Source: Magnetovibrio sp. (GTDB lineage Bacteria; Pseudomonadota; Alphaproteobacteria; Rhodospirillales; Magnetovibrionaceae). Taken from it: DNA of 10,453 nucleotides. The notes under the pieces were generated by a model. That model saw nothing but the letters and a program-made list of their open reading frames with translations, was not told where the DNA came from and did not search any database. The first letter of the stretch is position 1; each line of letters starts with the position of its first letter. The DNA lies in contig JAESSV010000030.1 of NCBI GenBank assembly GCA_016763895.1, positions 1 to 10,453 on the forward strand, written 5' to 3'. Shown one piece after another: positions 7,543 through 10,453 of this stretch. Both the position numbers and the translations under genes were made by a program.

Positions 7543-7598
7543 GGGCCTGTGTTTTAACAAAATGTATTTTTTATAAAATAAGACTGCATATATGACAT

Positions 7599-9506
7599 TT
7601 ATTGGGTGCGCATCCAAGCCAATAAAACCAAGGCGGGCCACAGGTCACCTTCGACGTTAAGACCTTTTTGGTGAGCCGCCCAACGAACTTGGATGCGCGC
7701 CATGTCCAAGTATTGCGTTGCCAACGCACAAGGTTCCATGACCAATGCCTCGCCCCATGATTTAAGATCGCCGCGCAACCATTGGCGAATGGGGGCGTCA
7801 AAGCCTTGTTTGGGGCGTTCGAATTCTTCACGGGGGATATGACGGGCCAGCAAGTCCTTTAAAATGGATTTCAAGCCATGGGTGGCGGGATCGACGAGAT
7901 CAAAGGGCAACGACCACGCAAGGCGGGCCAATTCCAGGTTTAAAAAAGGTGTGCGCACTTCCAAACTGGCCGCCATGCTGGCCCGGTCGGTTTTCACCAA
8001 CACGTCATCGGGCAAATACATCCGGGTGTCCAAGGCTTGAAAGCGTTGCACGTCATGAACATGCCCAAGGTCTAAACTTTCGGGGGCAAACAGGTCGCGT
8101 TCCAAACGGTCAAAGCCCAACACGGGAACCCCATCTCGCCAAAAGGAAGACGCAAACATAAAGAATTCTTCCACATGGGTGCTGGATCGATCCATAAGCC
8201 GGGTGAACCATTTGTGGCCAAGGTTTCCGGGTTTCCCCCGAAGCCCCGCAATGGCGTTGATGCCCTTAACCGGTAGGTGCTTTAGCCAAGCCTCAGCTTG
8301 TCCGGGTGCCACTTTATTTTGCCATTTTTGAACTTGGGAAAGATAGCGTCCATACCCACAAAACAGCTCGTCGCCGCCATCCCCGGCCAAGGCAACGGTG
8401 ACATGTTCGCGGGCTTTGTGGCACAAAACGGCGGTGGGCAATTGGGATGGATCGGCAAAAGGCTCGTCATACATTTGCGCCAAGCTGTTCACGATGGCTT
8501 GCTCGTCGTTTTGACCAATAATGGTACAGGTGTGGTGTGTGCCCAAACGATCCGCGATGGCTTTGGCAAACGGGGCCTCGTTAAAATGTTTGTCTTCAAA
8601 ACCAATGGTAAATGTGTTGATCGGTTTTGAAGATGCTTTTTGGGCATAGGCCGCCACCAGAGACGAATCTATGCCGCCCGATAAAAAGACACCCAGCGGC
8701 ACGTCCGCGTCCAAGCGTCTAGAGACGGATGTTTCTAAGGCCTTGGAAACGTCATCCAAAGCCTCTTCGCGGGTGCCTTTAAAGGGGGTGAGGAAAGCCT
8801 TTTGGGCCTCTTGGGTGGGATCCCAATAGCGGTGAGTTTGAACGGCATCGTCTGTCAAGGTTAAGCAAGTGCCTGCTTCCAACTTGTTGTAAGCCGCATA
8901 AATGCTTTTGCCCCCCGGCACATACCGGTATCGGAAATAAAGGGCCAAAGCCTCGGGGTCCAAATCAGCTTTAAAACCCGGCAAGGCCTTGAGGGCTTTT
9001 AGTTCTGAGCCAAACACAAACGAATGTTCAGACCAACCATAATAGAGCGGCTTTTCGCCAAAACGATCGCGGGCCAAGGTGAGGGTGTTGTCTTGGGCAT
9101 TCCACACCGCAAAGGCAAACATACCGTCCACTTGAGCCACGGTTTTTTCAACCCCATAGCGACGGATCATTTCCAGCAATACTTCGGTGTCTGAATGGCT
9201 TTGCCAATTGCTTACGGCTTCGGCGTCCAACTGCTTGCGCAGGTCCTTGAAATTGTAAATTTCACCGTTAAAGGCAATGACCAAATGGCCATCGGACGAC
9301 GTCATGGGTTGATGCCCATGGTTGGTTAAATCCAAAATAGAAAGGCGGCGAAACCCAAGGCCAACCCGATCATCAGAAGAAACCCAAGCGCCTCCGTCAT
9401 CTGGACCCCGGTGAACAATGGCATTCGAGGCTTGGGTTAAAAGGGTTTTTGCATCATCTTTGGGAAGGAAGCCGCGCCGATTTACATACCCAACAAATCC
9501 GCACAT
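7599..9506 (-). CDS. asnB: Asparagine synthase (glutamine-hydrolysing), AsnB type
   Basis: This 635-residue protein has the normal family length and two domains. The N-terminal glutaminase begins MCGFVGYVNRRG, where Cys2 becomes the catalytic N-terminal nucleophile once Met is removed. HRGPDDGG, RRLSILDL and FNGEIYNF follow, as in class II amidotransferases. The C-terminal ATP-pyrophosphatase domain has the PP-loop SGGIDSS (residues 276-282) and AGDGGDELFCGYGRY. The basic reaction is aspartate, glutamine and ATP to asparagine and glutamate. In surface-glycan loci, close paralogues are thought to amidate sugar acids or other acceptors, so a glycan role is possible but not shown. The start ATG (9506-9504) shares one base with the upstream stop (TAATG), and AGGTGG is seven bases away as a strong ribosome site, so translation is coupled. 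All key residues are intact. Confidence 0.95.
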   Translation of the reverse strand: MCGFVGYVNRRGFLPKDDAKTLLTQASNAIVHRGPDDGGAWVSSDDRVGLGFRRLSILDLTNHGHQPMTSSDGHLVIAFNGEIYNFKDLRKQLDAEAVSNWQSHSDTEVLLEMIRRYGVEKTVAQVDGMFAFAVWNAQDNTLTLARDRFGEKPLYYGWSEHSFVFGSELKALKALPGFKADLDPEALALYFRYRYVPGGKSIYAAYNKLEAGTCLTLTDDAVQTHRYWDPTQEAQKAFLTPFKGTREEALDDVSKALETSVSRRLDADVPLGVFLSGGIDSSLVAAYAQKASSKPINTFTIGFEDKHFNEAPFAKAIADRLGTHHTCTIIGQNDEQAIVNSLAQMYDEPFADPSQLPTAVLCHKAREHVTVALAGDGGDELFCGYGRYLSQVQKWQNKVAPGQAEAWLKHLPVKGINAIAGLRGKPGNLGHKWFTRLMDRSSTHVEEFFMFASSFWRDGVPVLGFDRLERDLFAPESLDLGHVHDVQRFQALDTRMYLPDDVLVKTDRASMAASLEVRTPFLNLELARLAWSLPFDLVDPATHGLKSILKDLLARHIPREEFERPKQGFDAPIRQWLRGDLKSWGEALVMEPCALATQYLDMARIQVRWAAHQKGLNVEGDLWPALVLLAWMRTQ

Positions 9507-10453
9507 TAAGACCCCACCTGATCGTCGGGGGGGGCGTATTCAGGAACCAGAGCCTTAAGCCCCGCCATAAGATCCACAAAGTTTTCAGATCCGGCAGCGG
9601 CTTTTAGTTGATCTAAAATGCTGACCACTTGATCGACTTGTTGGGTGCGGGGCGAGGCCAATAAAATGCCCGGTGCACGGGTCGGAACCGGGGCTTCCGA
9701 GCCATGAAAAATTTCTTCAAACAGTTTTTCTCCGGGACGGGTTCCGGTGAATTGGATGTCGGTGTTTTGGCCCGGTTTTAAATCGGCCAAACGGATCATT
9801 TGTCGGGCCAGATCAACAATTTTGATGGGCTCGCCCATGTCGAGCACGAAAATCTTGCCGTGATGGTCGTTGTTTCCGGCCCCTAAACTGGACGCTTGCA
9901 ACACCAATTCTACGGCTTCGCGAATGGTCATGAAATAACGTGTCATGTCCGGGTGGGTGACCGTGATGGGACCGCCCGCGTTGAGTTGGCGTTGGAACAA
10001 GGGCACCACGGACCCGGTCGAACCCAACACATTGCCAAAGCGCACGGTGACAAAACGTGTGCCCGGGTTGTTTTTGCGGCGAAGGTCCAACGCTTGCACA
10101 TAGGTCTCGGCAATGCGTTTGGTGGCGCCCATGATGTTGGTGGGGTTAACCGCTTTGTCGGTGGAAATCATGACCATTTGAGCAACATTTGCGGCTTCAC
10201 AAGCATCGGCAACGTTGCGGGTGCCTTGCACATTGGTTTGCATGCCTTCGAACGGATTGTCTTCGACCAACGGCACATGTTTAAGGGCGGCGGCATGAAA
10301 CACCAATTCGGGTTTGACGTGGGCAAACACCTGATCGATACGGGCGCGGTCTCGGACATCGGCTAAAATCGCGTGGCGGGTGATGGCCGGCGCATGTTCG
10401 ATCATTTCCCGGTCAATTTGGTAGAGCGCAAATTCGGAATTTTCCACCAACAC
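9506..10453 (-). CDS. CapD/WbpM/FlaA1-like sugar-nucleotide dehydratase-epimerase, 5' partial
   Basis: The frame is open from the right edge to TAA 9508-9506. The visible 315 residues match the C-terminal half of a family whose members are often 600-650 residues, so the N-terminal membrane helices and the Rossmann glycine motif lie outside. The first visible codon, GTG, is internal. Motifs are LYQIDRE, VFHAAALKHVPLVE, NVQGTRNVADA, ISTDKAVNPTNIMGATKR (the active site, with Met-x3-Lys in place of Tyr-x3-Lys), FGNVLGSTGSVVPLF and FTGTRPGEKLFEE. Members make 4-keto-6-deoxy intermediates from UDP-GlcNAc, an early step toward bacillosamine, QuiNAc or FucNAc. A dehydratase (WbpM-like) or an epimerase (CapD-like) is possible. 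Its stop overlaps the asnB ATG by one base, so it lies upstream of asnB in one operon. The protein would be anchored in the inner membrane if the missing half is typical. Confidence 0.93.
   Translation of the reverse strand: MLVENSEFALYQIDREMIEHAPAITRHAILADVRDRARIDQVFAHVKPELVFHAAALKHVPLVEDNPFEGMQTNVQGTRNVADACEAANVAQMVMISTDKAVNPTNIMGATKRIAETYVQALDLRRKNNPGTRFVTVRFGNVLGSTGSVVPLFQRQLNAGGPITVTHPDMTRYFMTIREAVELVLQASSLGAGNNDHHGKIFVLDMGEPIKIVDLARQMIRLADLKPGQNTDIQFTGTRPGEKLFEEIFHGSEAPVPTRAPGILLASPRTQQVDQVVSILDQLKAAAGSENFVDLMAGLKALVPEYAPPDDQVGS

Noticed and set aside
7217..7576. Plus-strand frame opposite the ligase gene
   Set aside because: It is a shadow of a membrane-protein gene with HPHN and many hydrophobic segments; no recognisable domain is present on the plus strand.
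7543..7641. Longer N-terminus of the ligase gene from ATG 7641
   Set aside because: The extra 33 residues overlap the end of asnB and do not look like a membrane protein start; ATG 7542 precedes the first hydrophobic segment.
9896..10366. Plus-strand frame of 156 codons opposite the dehydratase gene
   Set aside because: It is a shadow of the minus-strand gene, which carries strong family motifs; the plus-strand translation shows none.

Overview
The window looks like part of a cell-surface polysaccharide (capsule, O-antigen or exopolysaccharide) locus of a Gram-negative bacterium. An MsbA-type lipid exporter, a CapD/WbpM-type sugar-nucleotide dehydratase-epimerase and an O-antigen ligase-type membrane protein all point that way. 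Codon use and protein style suggest an alphaproteobacterium, perhaps Rhodospirillales-like, but that is an impression and not a placement. No rRNA, tRNA, CRISPR array, insertion sequence or phage gene was seen.

Layout. (1) Positions 1-2217, + strand: the 3' part of an MsbA-like ABC transporter, then an FkbM-type methyltransferase 25 bases later, probably one transcript. (2) Positions 2214-4373: an AT-rich insert-like block holding an intact radical SAM/SPASM gene on the minus strand, a divergent intergenic region, and a broken second radical SAM gene on the plus strand. The pseudogene needs two frame changes, has two further in-frame stops, and seems to lack part of its C-terminal cluster domain. 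(3) Positions 4370-10453, all minus strand and read from right to left: CapD/WbpM-like dehydratase (5' end outside the window), asnB, O-antigen ligase/polymerase, UDP-glucuronate decarboxylase (UDP-xylose synthase) and a family 2 glycosyltransferase. Gaps are a 1-base overlap, 56, 6 and 2 bases, so this is very likely one operon.

How the genes fit together. The dehydratase and UDP-xylose synthase would supply nucleotide sugars. The glycosyltransferase would add a sugar to a growing glycan. AsnB may make asparagine or amidate a sugar acid. The Wzy/WaaL-like protein would polymerise glycan or ligate it to lipid. FkbM would methylate a sugar, and the ABC protein would flip a lipid or glycolipid.

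Main surprises. The UDP-xylose synthase has an in-frame TAA at codon 7, between a well-placed ATG and its intact NAD-binding motif. A neighbouring radical SAM gene is clearly a pseudogene. The glycosyltransferase has Gly where an acidic catalytic residue is expected. Together these suggest that the pathway is decaying or phase-variable in this strain, or that the sequence contains errors. I found no convincing new system. The intact radical SAM/SPASM enzyme is the least explained gene.
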